From Gottfriedia sp049568075 (GTDB lineage Bacteria; Bacillota; Bacilli; Bacillales; Bacillaceae_G), in assembly GCA_049568075.1 (NCBI GenBank), contig CP144911.1: a stretch of 64,000 bases of DNA. The stretch is one strand, 5' to 3'. Of this stretch, positions 24,924 to 33,989 are shown in pieces. Within the stretch, counting starts at the first letter, position 1, and each line of letters begins with the position of its first letter. A program made the translations under genes and the position numbers. Under the pieces are notes generated by a model. It was given only the letters and a program-made list of their open reading frames with translations, did no database searches and had not been told where the DNA came from.

Positions 24924-26314
24924 AACAAACATTGTTTGATAAACTTTGGCAAAATCATGTTGTAACTGGTGAAGTAGGTAAACCCCAGCTTTTGTATATC
25001 GATTTACACTTAGTCCATGAGGTAACCTCTCCGCAAGCTTTCGAAGGATTGAGATTATCCAATCGAAAAGTAAGAAGACCAGAATTAACCTTTGCAACGA
25101 TGGATCATAATGTACCAACAGAAAATCAATTAGTCATCACTGACTTAATTGCGAAACAACAAATGGATACGTTACGAAATAATTGTCAGGAGTTCAATAT
25201 ACCTTTAGCCGATATTACGGATGAGGACCAAGGTATTGTCCACGTAATTGGGCCAGAACTTGGGTTAACTCAGCCAGGAAAAACAATCGTCTGTGGAGAT
25301 AGTCATACATCTACCCACGGTGCATTTGGTGCTTTAGCTTTTGGAATTGGTACAAGTGAAGTTGAACATGTTTTAGCAACTCAAACTTTATGGCAAGTTA
25401 AGCCGAAATCAATGGGTGTGAAACTTGATGGTAAGCTTCCAAAAGGTGTATATGCGAAAGATATCATTCTTCATTTACTAGCAACTTATGGTGTATCAAT
25501 GGGAACTGGATATGTCATTGAGTTTTATGGTGAAGCAATTGCAAATATGTCAATGGAAGAGCGTATGACTTTATGTAATATGGCGATTGAAGGAGGAGCA
25601 AAAGCAGGATTAGTTGCTCCTGATCAAAAAACTTTCGATTATCTAAAAGGTCGAAAATATACGGTAAATTCATATGATGAAAAATTAGTAGAATGGAAGA
25701 AATTATATACAGAAGAGGGAGCGACATTTGATAAAACAATCGAAGTGGATGTAGCAACCCTTGCACCTTACGTAACGTGGGGAACAAATCCTGGAATGGG
25801 CGTAAGAATTGATGAAGCCCTTCCAAAAGCCAAGGATGAGAACTACGAACGAGCTTATGAATATATGGGATTAAAGCCAGAAATCACACCTAATGAGATT
25901 CCGGTTCAACATGTATTCATCGGTTCATGTACAAATTCTAGATTATCTGATTTAGAGGAAGCGGCAAATTATCTAAAAGGAAAGAAAGTAAAATCTGACG
26001 TGCGCGCATTAGTTGTTCCAGGATCAAAAAAGGTACGAAATGCAGCGATGGCAAAAGGACTACATAAAGTCTTTATCGAAGCAGGATTTGAATGGAGGGA
26101 AGCTGGTTGTTCGATGTGTCTAGCAATGAATCCAGACCAAGTACCAGCTGGAGAACATTGTGCATCTACTTCAAACCGAAACTTTGAAGGAAGACAAGGT
26201 AAAGGAGCAAGAACACATTTAGTTAGTCCGGTAATGGCAGCGGCTGCTGCAGTACATGGTCATTTTATTGATATTCGAAAGGAGCAAGCAAATGAAACCG
26301 TTACGTACGCATAA
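24920..26314 (+). CDS. leuC: 3-isopropylmalate dehydratase large subunit
   Basis: 464 residues of the aconitase family. It isomerises 2- to 3-isopropylmalate with LeuD. Iron-sulfur ligands are visible in VFIGSCTNSRLSDLEEAA and in AGCSMCLAMNPD, and substrate contacts in CGDSHTSTHGAFGALAFGIG. GGAGGGAGT before the ATG and an ATGA overlap with leuB indicate coupled translation. Confidence 0.95.
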   Translation: MKQTLFDKLWQNHVVTGEVGKPQLLYIDLHLVHEVTSPQAFEGLRLSNRKVRRPELTFATMDHNVPTENQLVITDLIAKQQMDTLRNNCQEFNIPLADITDEDQGIVHVIGPELGLTQPGKTIVCGDSHTSTHGAFGALAFGIGTSEVEHVLATQTLWQVKPKSMGVKLDGKLPKGVYAKDIILHLLATYGVSMGTGYVIEFYGEAIANMSMEERMTLCNMAIEGGAKAGLVAPDQKTFDYLKGRKYTVNSYDEKLVEWKKLYTEEGATFDKTIEVDVATLAPYVTWGTNPGMGVRIDEALPKAKDENYERAYEYMGLKPEITPNEIPVQHVFIGSCTNSRLSDLEEAANYLKGKKVKSDVRALVVPGSKKVRNAAMAKGLHKVFIEAGFEWREAGCSMCLAMNPDQVPAGEHCASTSNRNFEGRQGKGARTHLVSPVMAAAAAVHGHFIDIRKEQANETVTYA

Positions 26315-26867
26315 AGGCACAACTGTATCAATTATGTTAGATAATATCGACACAGATCAAATTATTCCAAAACAATATTTAAAACGAATAGAACGAACTG
26401 GCTTTGGAGAATTTTTATTCGATGAATGGCGATATCATGATGATCGCTCACCTAATCAATCTTTTGCATTAAATAATGAGGATCGAAAAAATGCTTCAAT
26501 CTTAATAAGTGGTCATAATTTTGGTTGCGGTTCATCTAGAGAACACGCACCTTGGGCGTTAAATGATTTTGGATTTACAATTATCATTGCTGGTAGCTTC
26601 GCAGATATTTTCTATAATAACTGTATAAAAAATGGCATGCTCCCGATTGTCTTAAATGATGAGATTCGCTCACAACTATCTACATTAAGTGGGAACCAAG
26701 AAATTGAAGTGGATTTAGAAAAACAAGTCGTTAAAACAGTATTTGGAAACTTTGATTTTTCAATCGATCCTGTTTGGAAAGAAAAGTTACTAAATGGCCT
26801 AGATGATATTGCGATTACGATGAAATATGAAAATGACATTGAGCAATATGAAAAATTACACTCATAA
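26292..26867 (+). CDS. leuD: 3-isopropylmalate dehydratase small subunit
   Basis: 191 residues, the swivelling domain partner of LeuC. NIDTDQIIPKQYL near the N-terminus and the substrate-binding GHNFGCGSSREHAPWAL block are diagnostic. AAAGGAGC precedes ATG 26292, which overlaps the end of leuC by 23 bases; the frame itself opens earlier at 26256 without a site. It is the last gene of the operon, before a strong terminator. Confidence 0.94.
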   Translation: MKPLRTHKGTTVSIMLDNIDTDQIIPKQYLKRIERTGFGEFLFDEWRYHDDRSPNQSFALNNEDRKNASILISGHNFGCGSSREHAPWALNDFGFTIIIAGSFADIFYNNCIKNGMLPIVLNDEIRSQLSTLSGNQEIEVDLEKQVVKTVFGNFDFSIDPVWKEKLLNGLDDIAITMKYENDIEQYEKLHS

Positions 26868-26876
26868 TTAAAATAG

Positions 26877-26919
26877 GAAGTGTCTTATAAGTTAATTTAC
26901 TTATGAGATACTTCTTTTT
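26877..26919 (+). terminator. ilv-leu operon terminator
   Basis: A 16-base arm GAAGTGTCTTATAAGT pairs, with few mismatches, to ACTTATGAGATACTTC and is followed by five T. Confidence 0.85.
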
Positions 26920-27077
26920 AATTGCAAACATAAAGATTATGGAAAATAAGTAAGATTCTCCCTATTTAATGCAAATTTGTCGATAAAATTAACTTAAATG
27001 AAAAATAGTTGTTTGAATATTTGGGTTATTGTTTAATAAGATTAAATACATTATTAATCTAGAGAGAGGTGATTAAA

Positions 27078-27926
27078 TTGAACCTAAAAATAATTGTAGA
27101 TAGCTCTTCTGATCTTCCAACTGATATATTGAAGAAATACGATATTTCAGTCATTCCATTAAGAGTTTATGACCAATTAGAAAAAGAGTATCTTGATGGA
27201 GTAAATTTACAATCACATGAGTTAATGCAAAGAATGAAAAATGGAGAGAACTTTACTTCATCTTTACCTTCCTATGATGCAATTTATCAAACTTTAGTCT
27301 CATGTAGTACAGATCAAAATTGTGTCTATCTTACTTGTTCTGGCGATTTATCTGGTACGTATAACTTTGCACAATTAGTAAAACTAGATATTTTAGAAAA
27401 CAATCCAAATGCCTCTATTCATATTATTGATACTAGATCAGTATCACTTGGAATTTGCGTATTAGTAATGGAGTTAATAGAAGACTTAAATAATAATGAA
27501 TCATTTGAGAATCTAATGAAGCAATTAAATCACAATATAAATAAGATCCAACATATTTTTACGATAGAAGACCTCCAATATTTAATACGTGGTGGACGTG
27601 TTGGTAAGTTTGCTGGATTTTTAGGTGGCATGCTAAATATAAATCCTATTATGGAAGTAAGCGAAGGGAAATTTAAACCACTTGAAAAAGTACGAGGTCG
27701 AAAAAAAGCATTAAATCGAATGTTAGAATTAATGAAGATCCGAAAAGCTGAAATTAGTAAAAATGTTGGAGTTGTATATGGAGTAAAAGATGATTCCACC
27801 GAACAATTTATTAAACAATTAAAGGATCTGATTGGTAGTGAACAAATAATAGAAAACTCAGTTGGTTCAGCAGTCGGCGTTCACACTGGCCCTAGTGCAA
27901 TAGGAATCTTTTTTCTAGCTAATTAA
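27078..27926 (+). CDS. DegV family fatty-acid-binding protein
   Basis: 282 residues. DegV proteins bind a fatty acid or act as FakB-type carriers for fatty acid kinase. IVDSSSDLP at the N-terminus, TSLPSYD-like TSSLPSYDA near residue 60, TCSGDLSGTYN and the C-terminal HTGPSAIG block are the family signatures. GAGGTG at 27066-27071 lies six bases before TTG 27078, preferred over the GTG embedded in that site. It is monocistronic, with its own terminator. Confidence 0.85.
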   Translation: MNLKIIVDSSSDLPTDILKKYDISVIPLRVYDQLEKEYLDGVNLQSHELMQRMKNGENFTSSLPSYDAIYQTLVSCSTDQNCVYLTCSGDLSGTYNFAQLVKLDILENNPNASIHIIDTRSVSLGICVLVMELIEDLNNNESFENLMKQLNHNINKIQHIFTIEDLQYLIRGGRVGKFAGFLGGMLNINPIMEVSEGKFKPLEKVRGRKKALNRMLELMKIRKAEISKNVGVVYGVKDDSTEQFIKQLKDLIGSEQIIENSVGSAVGVHTGPSAIGIFFLAN

Positions 27927-27938
27927 GAAAATTTATTC

Positions 27939-27965
27939 AACTCTCAAAGTGGTGAGAGTTTTTTT
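27939..27965 (+). terminator. Hairpin terminator
   Basis: AACTCTC and GAGAGTT arms followed by a T-run. Confidence 0.75.
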
Positions 27966-28872
27966 GATTAGTAAAACTTTTAAATAAAAAATATATAGAT
28001 ATAATAAAAAAAGTTTAATAGGAAATAAGAATATATTTCTGCTACTTATAAAGAGACGTGTTTATTGATGATAAAACAACTTTTGACAATGTGAAATGTA
28101 GAAATATCAGAAAATTTGTAATTTTAAAATAAAAAATCACGACTATTTTGAACGCAGTAGATTATTCCTGTGGAAATTAATTTTGGTAGGATAGAAGTTT
28201 AAGGTGCCACTATTTCAATAGGAAAGAACGTTCGAAAAACTAGGATGATAATTTTCTGGAATTAAGGACTATTGTTGGATTGCCGTTTTTTTCAACTGTA
28301 AATAAAAACATCAAAAGTGCAAACAAAATACCCAAAACTTCAATTTAATTATTTGAACTGCAATTAAAATCAACAAATGTGCAAATAAAAATATTAAAAT
28401 TGCAAATAAAACCTCCGAAACTGCAAATAAGATGATCCAATCTGTGTGAAAACTATCAAATAAGCTTAAAATCTAGAGAATCTTTTAAAAATATTTTTAA
28501 TTAGTCCTAAAATAAAAGTACTTTGCAAATAATATCCCGCTTTTTATGAAAATCGAACCAATCTGTTTCCGCACTCCAACCAGGGCACATCTATAAGGAA
28601 TTTCACGTACCGAATTTGATTTAAAAAATATAAAAACACATAACTACGTTAAAGTAAAACAAAAACTCATTAAAATCCAAAATTCTAACATTAAACTCAT
28701 AAACTATATCACATAAATCCCAGAATCCACCACCTATTTTCCCCCACAATATTAACTACCTAAATCATTTTACTAAACCGTGTTAAACTTTTTTGGTAAA
28801 ATAAAAATTGAGTAAGATTTATTAATCGTCTTTTTACATATTTAAATTCTTTCATGAATAGGAGTGATGTAA
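27966..28872. other. Long gene-free region containing array 2
   Basis: About 900 bp with no credible reading frame on either strand. It holds the seven-copy 21-bp array (28297-28431). The rest is AT-rich with no hairpin, promoter pair or insertion sequence that I could support. Confidence 0.55.
28297..28431 (+). repeat. 21-bp-period array of TGCAAATAAA words (array 2)
   Basis: Seven copies start at 28297, 28318, 28339, 28359, 28380, 28401 and 28422: steps of 21, 21, 20, 21, 21 and 21. The best word is TGCAAATAAA; variants are TGTAAATAAA, TGCAAACAAA, TTCAATTTAA, TGCAATTAAA and TGCAAATAAG. AAA usually stands two bases before the word, and about six bases in the middle of each unit are free. 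It is the reverse complement of the array at 15761-15978. Confidence 0.8.
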
Positions 28873-29877
28873 TTGAAAGCTTATATTTTAAGAGACACTA
28901 AAGGGCCAGAGTCACTAAAATTTGAAAATGTTGAGATTGGTACTGTTCATCCGAATGAAGTAGTCATTAAGTTAAAGGCAGCATCATTAAATAGACGTGA
29001 CTTTTTTATAACGCACGGTATGTATCCGGGGATGAAGTTAGATGGAATTTTAGGATCTGACGGTGCCGGAGTTATTGATGCTATTGGAGATGAAGTAACG
29101 GGGTTTTCTGTAGGTGATGAAGTGATCATGAACCCGAGCTTAAACTGGGGAGATCGTGACGATATCAATTCTGATGAATTCACTGTACTTGGAATGCCTT
29201 CTAATGGTACATTTGCTGAATTTATTAAACTACCAGTTGATAATGTTTATAAAAAACCTGCGTACTTGTCATGGGAAGAGGCTGCAGCAATTCCATTAGC
29301 TGCACTTACTGCATATAGAGCATTAATTACACGGGGGCAATTACAAAAAAATGATACAGTATTGATTCCAGGTATTGGTAGTGGGGTTGCATTGTATGCA
29401 TTACAAATTGCTGTTGCATTCGGGTCAAAAGTACTAGTTACATCTAGTAGCAATGAAAAAATTGAAAAGGCAGTTGAAATAGGTGCTGCTGCTGGTTTTA
29501 ATTACCGAGAAAATGATTGGTATAAAAAACTCCGTAAAGATTTTGGATTTGTAAATCTTACAATCGATGGAGTAGGTGGAGAATCATTTAATAGATTAAT
29601 TGATTTGACTGCTCAAGGTGGAAGAATCGTATCATTCGGTGCGACAAATGGACCAGTTCCTCAAACAGTATTGCCAAAAGTATTCTTTAAAAATATGGAT
29701 ATTAGAGGGACTACAATGGGAAGTCCAAGAGAATTTGAACAAATGTTGGTATTTTTTGAAGAACATAAAATTAAACCAATTATCGATCAATCATTTGAAT
29801 TTACGGATGTCATTAGTGCATTAAAACGTATGGGTGAAGGAAATAATTTTGGTAAGATTACCGTTAAAATTGGTTAA
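28873..29877 (+). CDS. Zinc-binding-dehydrogenase-family (MDR) oxidoreductase
   Basis: 334 residues of the medium-chain dehydrogenase/reductase superfamily, quinone oxidoreductase/YogA-like. The N-terminal GroES-like half has GSDGAGVIDAIGDEV. The Rossmann half has VLIPGIGSGVALYALQIA (about residues 157-174), a serine-rich loop (TSSSNEK) suggesting NADP(H), and the conserved VDGVGGE-like TIDGVGGESF. I see none of the usual structural zinc cysteines. The TTG start has AGGAG eight bases before it. The substrate is unknown. A terminator separates it from the next operon. Confidence 0.8.
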   Translation: MKAYILRDTKGPESLKFENVEIGTVHPNEVVIKLKAASLNRRDFFITHGMYPGMKLDGILGSDGAGVIDAIGDEVTGFSVGDEVIMNPSLNWGDRDDINSDEFTVLGMPSNGTFAEFIKLPVDNVYKKPAYLSWEEAAAIPLAALTAYRALITRGQLQKNDTVLIPGIGSGVALYALQIAVAFGSKVLVTSSSNEKIEKAVEIGAAAGFNYRENDWYKKLRKDFGFVNLTIDGVGGESFNRLIDLTAQGGRIVSFGATNGPVPQTVLPKVFFKNMDIRGTTMGSPREFEQMLVFFEEHKIKPIIDQSFEFTDVISALKRMGEGNNFGKITVKIG

Positions 29878-29910
29878 TTTGGATTGTTTTTACAAGTTTG
29901 TCTTCAATCA

Positions 29911-29941
29911 AAAGAACTGAATTATTCAGTTCTTTTTTTTT
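29911..29941 (+). terminator. Hairpin terminator
   Basis: AAAGAACTGAAT pairs with ATTCAGTTCTTT and is followed by a T-run. Confidence 0.85.
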
Positions 29942-30018
29942 TGCTCCTTGATAAATTACAATTAACATCATATGATTATTACAAATGTAATATTTAAAAA
30001 ATTTAGTATTTTGAGTAT

Positions 30019-30032
30019 TGTAAGCGTTTTAT
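30019..30032 (+). promoter_or_regulatory. CcpA cre-like box
   Basis: TGTAAGCGTTTTAT matches the cre consensus at 13 of 14 positions and lies 31 bases before the acyl-CoA dehydrogenase start. It implies catabolite repression of the operon. Confidence 0.6.
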
Positions 30033-30063
30033 TGAAGTGATTAAATATTTTGGGGGGCTTATT

Positions 30064-31212
30064 ATGAAACATTCTTACTTAACTAGAGAACATGAAATTT
30101 TCCGCACGGCTCTTAGAAAGTTCTTACAAAAAGAAGCTGTACCATTCTATGATGAGTGGGAACAAAACAAAATGATCCCTAGAAAATTCTGGGATAAATT
30201 AGGAAATGAAGGATTTTTGTGTCCTTATGTTGACGAAAAGTATGGCGGGTTAGGTGTAGATTTTGGCTATTCAGTCATTATTATAGAGGAACTTGAGAAA
30301 GTTGGTTCAAGTTTAGTTGGTGTAGCATTACACAATGATATTGTTGTACCTTATTTGACTGCTTATGCAAATGAAGAGCAAAAAATGGAATGGTTACCTA
30401 AATGTATTTCAGGCGAATATATTAGTGCAGTTGCTATGACTGAACCAGGTGCTGGTTCAGATTTAGCAAATATTAAAACAACTGCGGTAAAAGAAGGGGA
30501 TTACTATATCGTTAATGGTGAGAAAACGTTTATTACGAATGGTATTCATTCAGACTTAATTATTATTGCAGTTAAAACGGATACGACAATTCGACCTGCT
30601 CATAAAGGAATAAGCTTGCTAGTTGTCGAAAAGGATACAGTTGGGTTTTCTAGAGGAAAGAAATTGAATAAAGTAGGACTTCATAGCCAAGATACAGCTG
30701 AATTAATTTTCCAAGATGCTAAAGTACCTGTAAAGAATTTATTAGGAGAAGAAGGAAAAGGCTTCTATTACTTAATGGAAAAATTACAGCAAGAAAGATT
30801 AGTAGTTGCTTTAGAAGCATTAGTTTCAGCTGAAGAAATGTTGAAAGTGACAACTGAGTATGTAAAAAGTAGAAAAGCATTTGGAAAATCAATTGCTGGT
30901 TTCCAAAATACTCAATTTAAACTTGTAGAATTGGCTACTGAAATTGAGATTGGTCGTACTTTCATTGAGGACTTAATTTATAAGCATATGGAAGGCGTAA
31001 ATGTTGTTAAGCAAGTATCAATGGCAAAATGGTGGATTACAGATTTAGGTAAAAAAGTAGCTTCAGAGTGTCTTCAATTACATGGTGGATATGGATATAT
31101 GGAAGAATACGAGATTGCTAGACGTTTCAGAGATATTCAAATCATGTCAATTTACGCCGGTACAAATGAAATCATGAAGACAATTATCGCAAAACAAATG
31201 GGATTAAATTAA
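30064..31212 (+). CDS. Acyl-CoA dehydrogenase
   Basis: 382 residues, FAD enzyme for the first step of acyl-CoA beta-oxidation. AMTEPGAGSDLANI (flavin and substrate contacts, near residue 125), FITNGIHSDL, QLHGGYGYMEEY and the C-terminal IYAGTNEIMK are all classical. A GGGGGG site seven bases before ATG 30064 decides the start over the GTG at 30037. It is the first gene of a three-gene operon with a thiolase and an SDR; no enoyl-CoA hydratase is present, so the set is incomplete by itself. Confidence 0.9.
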   Translation: MKHSYLTREHEIFRTALRKFLQKEAVPFYDEWEQNKMIPRKFWDKLGNEGFLCPYVDEKYGGLGVDFGYSVIIIEELEKVGSSLVGVALHNDIVVPYLTAYANEEQKMEWLPKCISGEYISAVAMTEPGAGSDLANIKTTAVKEGDYYIVNGEKTFITNGIHSDLIIIAVKTDTTIRPAHKGISLLVVEKDTVGFSRGKKLNKVGLHSQDTAELIFQDAKVPVKNLLGEEGKGFYYLMEKLQQERLVVALEALVSAEEMLKVTTEYVKSRKAFGKSIAGFQNTQFKLVELATEIEIGRTFIEDLIYKHMEGVNVVKQVSMAKWWITDLGKKVASECLQLHGGYGYMEEYEIARRFRDIQIMSIYAGTNEIMKTIIAKQMGLN

Positions 31213-31241
31213 AACAGACTTAAAATTGGAGGATCAAATTT

Positions 31242-32393
31242 ATGAGAGAAGTAGTTATTGTTGATGCTTTAAGAACACCTATTGGTAAAAGAGGCGGCAG
31301 CTTTAGCGAAACAAGACCTGATGACTTAGCTGCAATTGTACTAAAGGAATTAGTAAGTCGAAATGAATTTGATCCAAAAGAAATAGATGATGTGATTATG
31401 GGCTGTGTTACTCAAATTGGTGAACAGGCTGGTGATATTGGTAGAGTTGCTGCTTTATTAGCAGGTCTACCAATTGAAGTGCCTGGTGTTACAATTGACC
31501 GTCAATGCGGATCAAGTCAACAATCTGTCCATTTTGCATCACAAGCCATTTTAAGTGGAGATATGGACATTGTCATTGCAGCTGGTGTTGAAAGTATGAC
31601 ACGTGTACCAATGTTTTCGAATTTAAAAGGATCAAAATGGAATGAAAAACTAACGAATATGTTTGGTGACTTTAACCAAGGGATCTCAGCAGAACGCATA
31701 AATGAAAAGTGGAATATTAGTCGAAGTGAGCAAGATGAATTTGCTTATAATAGCCATCAAAAAGCATTAAAAGCAATGAAACAAGGCTATTTTGAAGACG
31801 AAATTGTTGCTGTTTCTGTTACCAATCAAGAAGGTGAGCTTGTTAAAGTTACGAAAGATGAAGGACCAAGAGAAAACTCTTCGATTGAGAAATTATCTAC
31901 TTTAAGACCAGCTTTTTCTGAAAATGGTTCAGTTACTGCTGGAAATGCAAGTCAAATTAGTGATGGTGCTGCAGGACTACTTTTAATGAGCAAAGAAAAA
32001 GCTCATCAATTAGGATTTAAGCCAAAGTTTCGAATTATTGGGAGAACGGTAGTAGGATCTGACCCTCAATTAATGTTAACTGGGCCAATTCAAGCAACTC
32101 AAAAAGTTCTACATAAATGTGGTTTAACAATCGATCAAATCGATTTGTTTGAAATAAATGAAGCATTTGCTGCAGTTCCTTTAGCATGGCAAAAAGAATT
32201 AAATGTACCATTTGAAAAATTAAATATATTCGGTGGAGCGATCGCATTAGGTCACCCACTTGGTGCTAGTGGTGCAAGGGTTATGGTTACTTTGTGTAAT
32301 GCTTTAGAGAAAACTGGTGGCCGTTTTGGACTACAAGCGATCTGCGAAGGTCATGGTATGGCAAATGCAACGATTATTGAGAGATTAAATTAA
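31242..32393 (+). CDS. Thiolase (acetyl-CoA acyltransferase)
   Basis: 383 residues. The nucleophilic Cys lies in DRQCGSSQQSVHFA (about residue 89), and the C-terminal catalytic blocks are NEAFAAVPL, GGAIALGHPLGASGAR and CEGHGMANA. It cleaves 3-ketoacyl-CoA or, in reverse, joins acetyl-CoA units. A TTGGAGGATC site precedes the ATG, 29 bases after the dehydrogenase gene. The choice between degradative and biosynthetic thiolase is inferred from context. Confidence 0.9.
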   Translation: MREVVIVDALRTPIGKRGGSFSETRPDDLAAIVLKELVSRNEFDPKEIDDVIMGCVTQIGEQAGDIGRVAALLAGLPIEVPGVTIDRQCGSSQQSVHFASQAILSGDMDIVIAAGVESMTRVPMFSNLKGSKWNEKLTNMFGDFNQGISAERINEKWNISRSEQDEFAYNSHQKALKAMKQGYFEDEIVAVSVTNQEGELVKVTKDEGPRENSSIEKLSTLRPAFSENGSVTAGNASQISDGAAGLLLMSKEKAHQLGFKPKFRIIGRTVVGSDPQLMLTGPIQATQKVLHKCGLTIDQIDLFEINEAFAAVPLAWQKELNVPFEKLNIFGGAIALGHPLGASGARVMVTLCNALEKTGGRFGLQAICEGHGMANATIIERLN

Positions 32394-32423
32394 TAACCAA
32401 CAACAAACTGGGGGATTAAAAAA

Positions 32424-33194
32424 ATGAATATTCGTGATAGTATAGCAATCGTTACAGGTGGAGCTTCAGGTTTAGGTGCAGGTACAGTTAGAATGATCGT
32501 AGAAAATGGTGGGAAAGCTGCTATTTTCGATTTAAATGAAGAAAGAGCTGCTAGTTTAATTTCTGAATTAGGAGAAGAAAATGTTTGTTTTGAAAAAACA
32601 GATGTATCTTCAGAAGAGAGCGTAAAAAATTCAATTAGTAATGTTTTAACTAAATATGGTTCATTTAATACAGTAGTAAACTGTGCAGGAATTGTATTAG
32701 CTGAAAAAGTAATTAAAAGAGACGGAATTCATTCATTAGAATCTTTCCAAAAAATCATCAATGTAAACCTAGTTGGTACATTTAACGTTATTCGTTTAGC
32801 AGCTGAACAAATGATTAACAATGAACCAAATGAATTTGGTGAAAGAGGTGTTATTATTAACACCGCTTCAGTAGCAGCATTTGATGGCCAAATGGGGCAA
32901 GCAGCTTACGGTGCATCAAAAAGTGCAGTAGCTGGAATGACACTACCAATTGCTAGAGATTTATCAAGATACGGCATAAGAGTGATGAGTATTGCTCCTG
33001 GAATATTTGAAACACCAATGTTTGATGTATTACCAGAAAAAGCTAGAGAATCTTTAGGAAATATGGTTCCATTCCCATCACGTCTTGGTAAGCCATCTGA
33101 ATACGCACACCTAGCGAAAAGCATTGTTGAAAATCCAATGTTAAATGGTGAAGTAATCCGTTTAGACGGTGCAATTCGTATGCAGCCAAAATAA
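32424..33194 (+). CDS. Short-chain 3-hydroxyacyl-CoA dehydrogenase (HSD10-like SDR)
   Basis: 256 residues. The NAD site VTGGASGLGAGT, Asp after the second strand (IFDLNEERA) favouring NAD, NCAGI, and the catalytic Ser, YGASKSA (Tyr and Lys) follow SDR rules. Closest in style to type II 3-hydroxyacyl-CoA dehydrogenases (GVIINTASVAAFDGQMGQAAY, then GIFETPMFDVLPEKA). With the upstream dehydrogenase and thiolase it would supply the third step of acyl-CoA oxidation. It is the last gene of the operon. Confidence 0.87.
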   Translation: MNIRDSIAIVTGGASGLGAGTVRMIVENGGKAAIFDLNEERAASLISELGEENVCFEKTDVSSEESVKNSISNVLTKYGSFNTVVNCAGIVLAEKVIKRDGIHSLESFQKIINVNLVGTFNVIRLAAEQMINNEPNEFGERGVIINTASVAAFDGQMGQAAYGASKSAVAGMTLPIARDLSRYGIRVMSIAPGIFETPMFDVLPEKARESLGNMVPFPSRLGKPSEYAHLAKSIVENPMLNGEVIRLDGAIRMQPK

Positions 33195-33208
33195 TAGTTA
33201 TATCAGAG

Positions 33209-33246
33209 GCAGGAAGAGCAGGTTAACTTGTTCTCCTGCTTTTTTT
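33209..33246 (+). terminator. Operon terminator
   Basis: GCAGGAAGAGCAGG pairs with TTGTTCTCCTGC with few mismatches, followed by seven T. Confidence 0.8.
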
Positions 33247-33297
33247 GTTTATGTTTGGGATTAGTAGTTGTTTTAAACTACCACTCCAGTCAGTGCA

Positions 33298-33489
33298 ATG
33301 TACATAATATTTGGTCTATTAATTGTAACGCTAACTTATTTTACTAATTTTGTTGGACCTGTTTTACTGAGAGGCTTTGGTTGGATCTTATTCGTAGTAG
33401 GGATTCTTAATATGTTTTCAACATATTTCAGTTCAATCCCAAATCCTTTAGCAGATTTATTTAATACTGAAGAAAATGAAAAAAATTAA
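33298..33489 (+). CDS. Small membrane protein
   Basis: 63 residues with two likely membrane segments (about 2-18 and 25-40) joined by GPVLLRGFG, and a charged C-terminal tail. There is no convincing ribosome binding site, which keeps confidence low. The family is not recognised. A dispersed repeat with a terminator-like hairpin follows. Confidence 0.4.
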   Translation: MYIIFGLLIVTLTYFTNFVGPVLLRGFGWILFVVGILNMFSTYFSSIPNPLADLFNTEENEKN

Positions 33490-33532
33490 AAAAATTAATA
33501 CTAGACTTAAATAATTTCTAGATTCTCTTATA

Positions 33533-33584
33533 CAACTAACACAGTGCATTAGTGTTGGAAAAACGACTCATAAGAGTCGTTTTT
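33533..33584. repeat. Dispersed palindrome plus terminator hairpin
   Basis: CAACTAACAC...GTGTTG at 33533-33557 is followed by AAAACGACTC/GAGTCGTTTT with T residues at 33559-33584. The hairpin can end transcription in both directions, including the minus-strand zinc-ribbon gene that starts its last codon at 33589. Confidence 0.65.
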
Positions 33585-33588
33585 AAAA

Positions 33589-33759
33589 TTACTTTTTATT
33601 ATAAAAAAGGTCTGGTTTTCCACAATTTGGGCACTCATATAAATAATGTTCTTGAATTTCGTCACTAATATTTCCATTATCGTCATTATTGGAAACGTTT
33701 GAAGTACAGTTTGGACAATTAATGCTCGTTTTAGGGGAGTTTTTTTCTAAATTCTCCAT
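33589..33759 (-). CDS. Small zinc-ribbon protein
   Basis: A 56-residue protein with two CPNC pairs (INCPNCTSN and YECPNCGKPD), which together can bind one zinc ion as a zinc ribbon. AAAGGA lies nine bases before ATG 33759; an ATG two codons earlier (33765) is too close to it. The terminator of the dispersed element follows directly. The function is unknown; such proteins may bind nucleic acid or proteins. Confidence 0.65.
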   Translation of the reverse strand: MENLEKNSPKTSINCPNCTSNVSNNDDNGNISDEIQEHYLYECPNCGKPDLFYNKK

Positions 33760-33989
33760 CTTCATCCATCCTTTCTTTGCATTTCTCTGATAAACCCTTT
33801 ATATTTTACCCATTAAATTATATATTTTATTAAATAAATTAACATGTTCTGGTAGTCTAAAAACATTGATAAAAACGAAAACGAAAAAAATGAATACATA
33901 GAATAATTTTTTGAAATCGTATACAATATAGTTAGCCACAATTATTGATTAACATAATAAATATTGGAATCAAGAGAGGCGGTATTGAA

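Noticed and set aside
28228..28240. LexA/SOS box (GAACGTTCG)
   Set aside because: The half-sites lack the four-base spacer of the Bacillus consensus CGAAC-N4-GTTCG, and no gene starts nearby.
15761..28431. CRISPR arrays
   Set aside because: The repeated word is only about 10-14 bp, spacers are about 7-11 bp, copies are degenerate and no cas genes are present.
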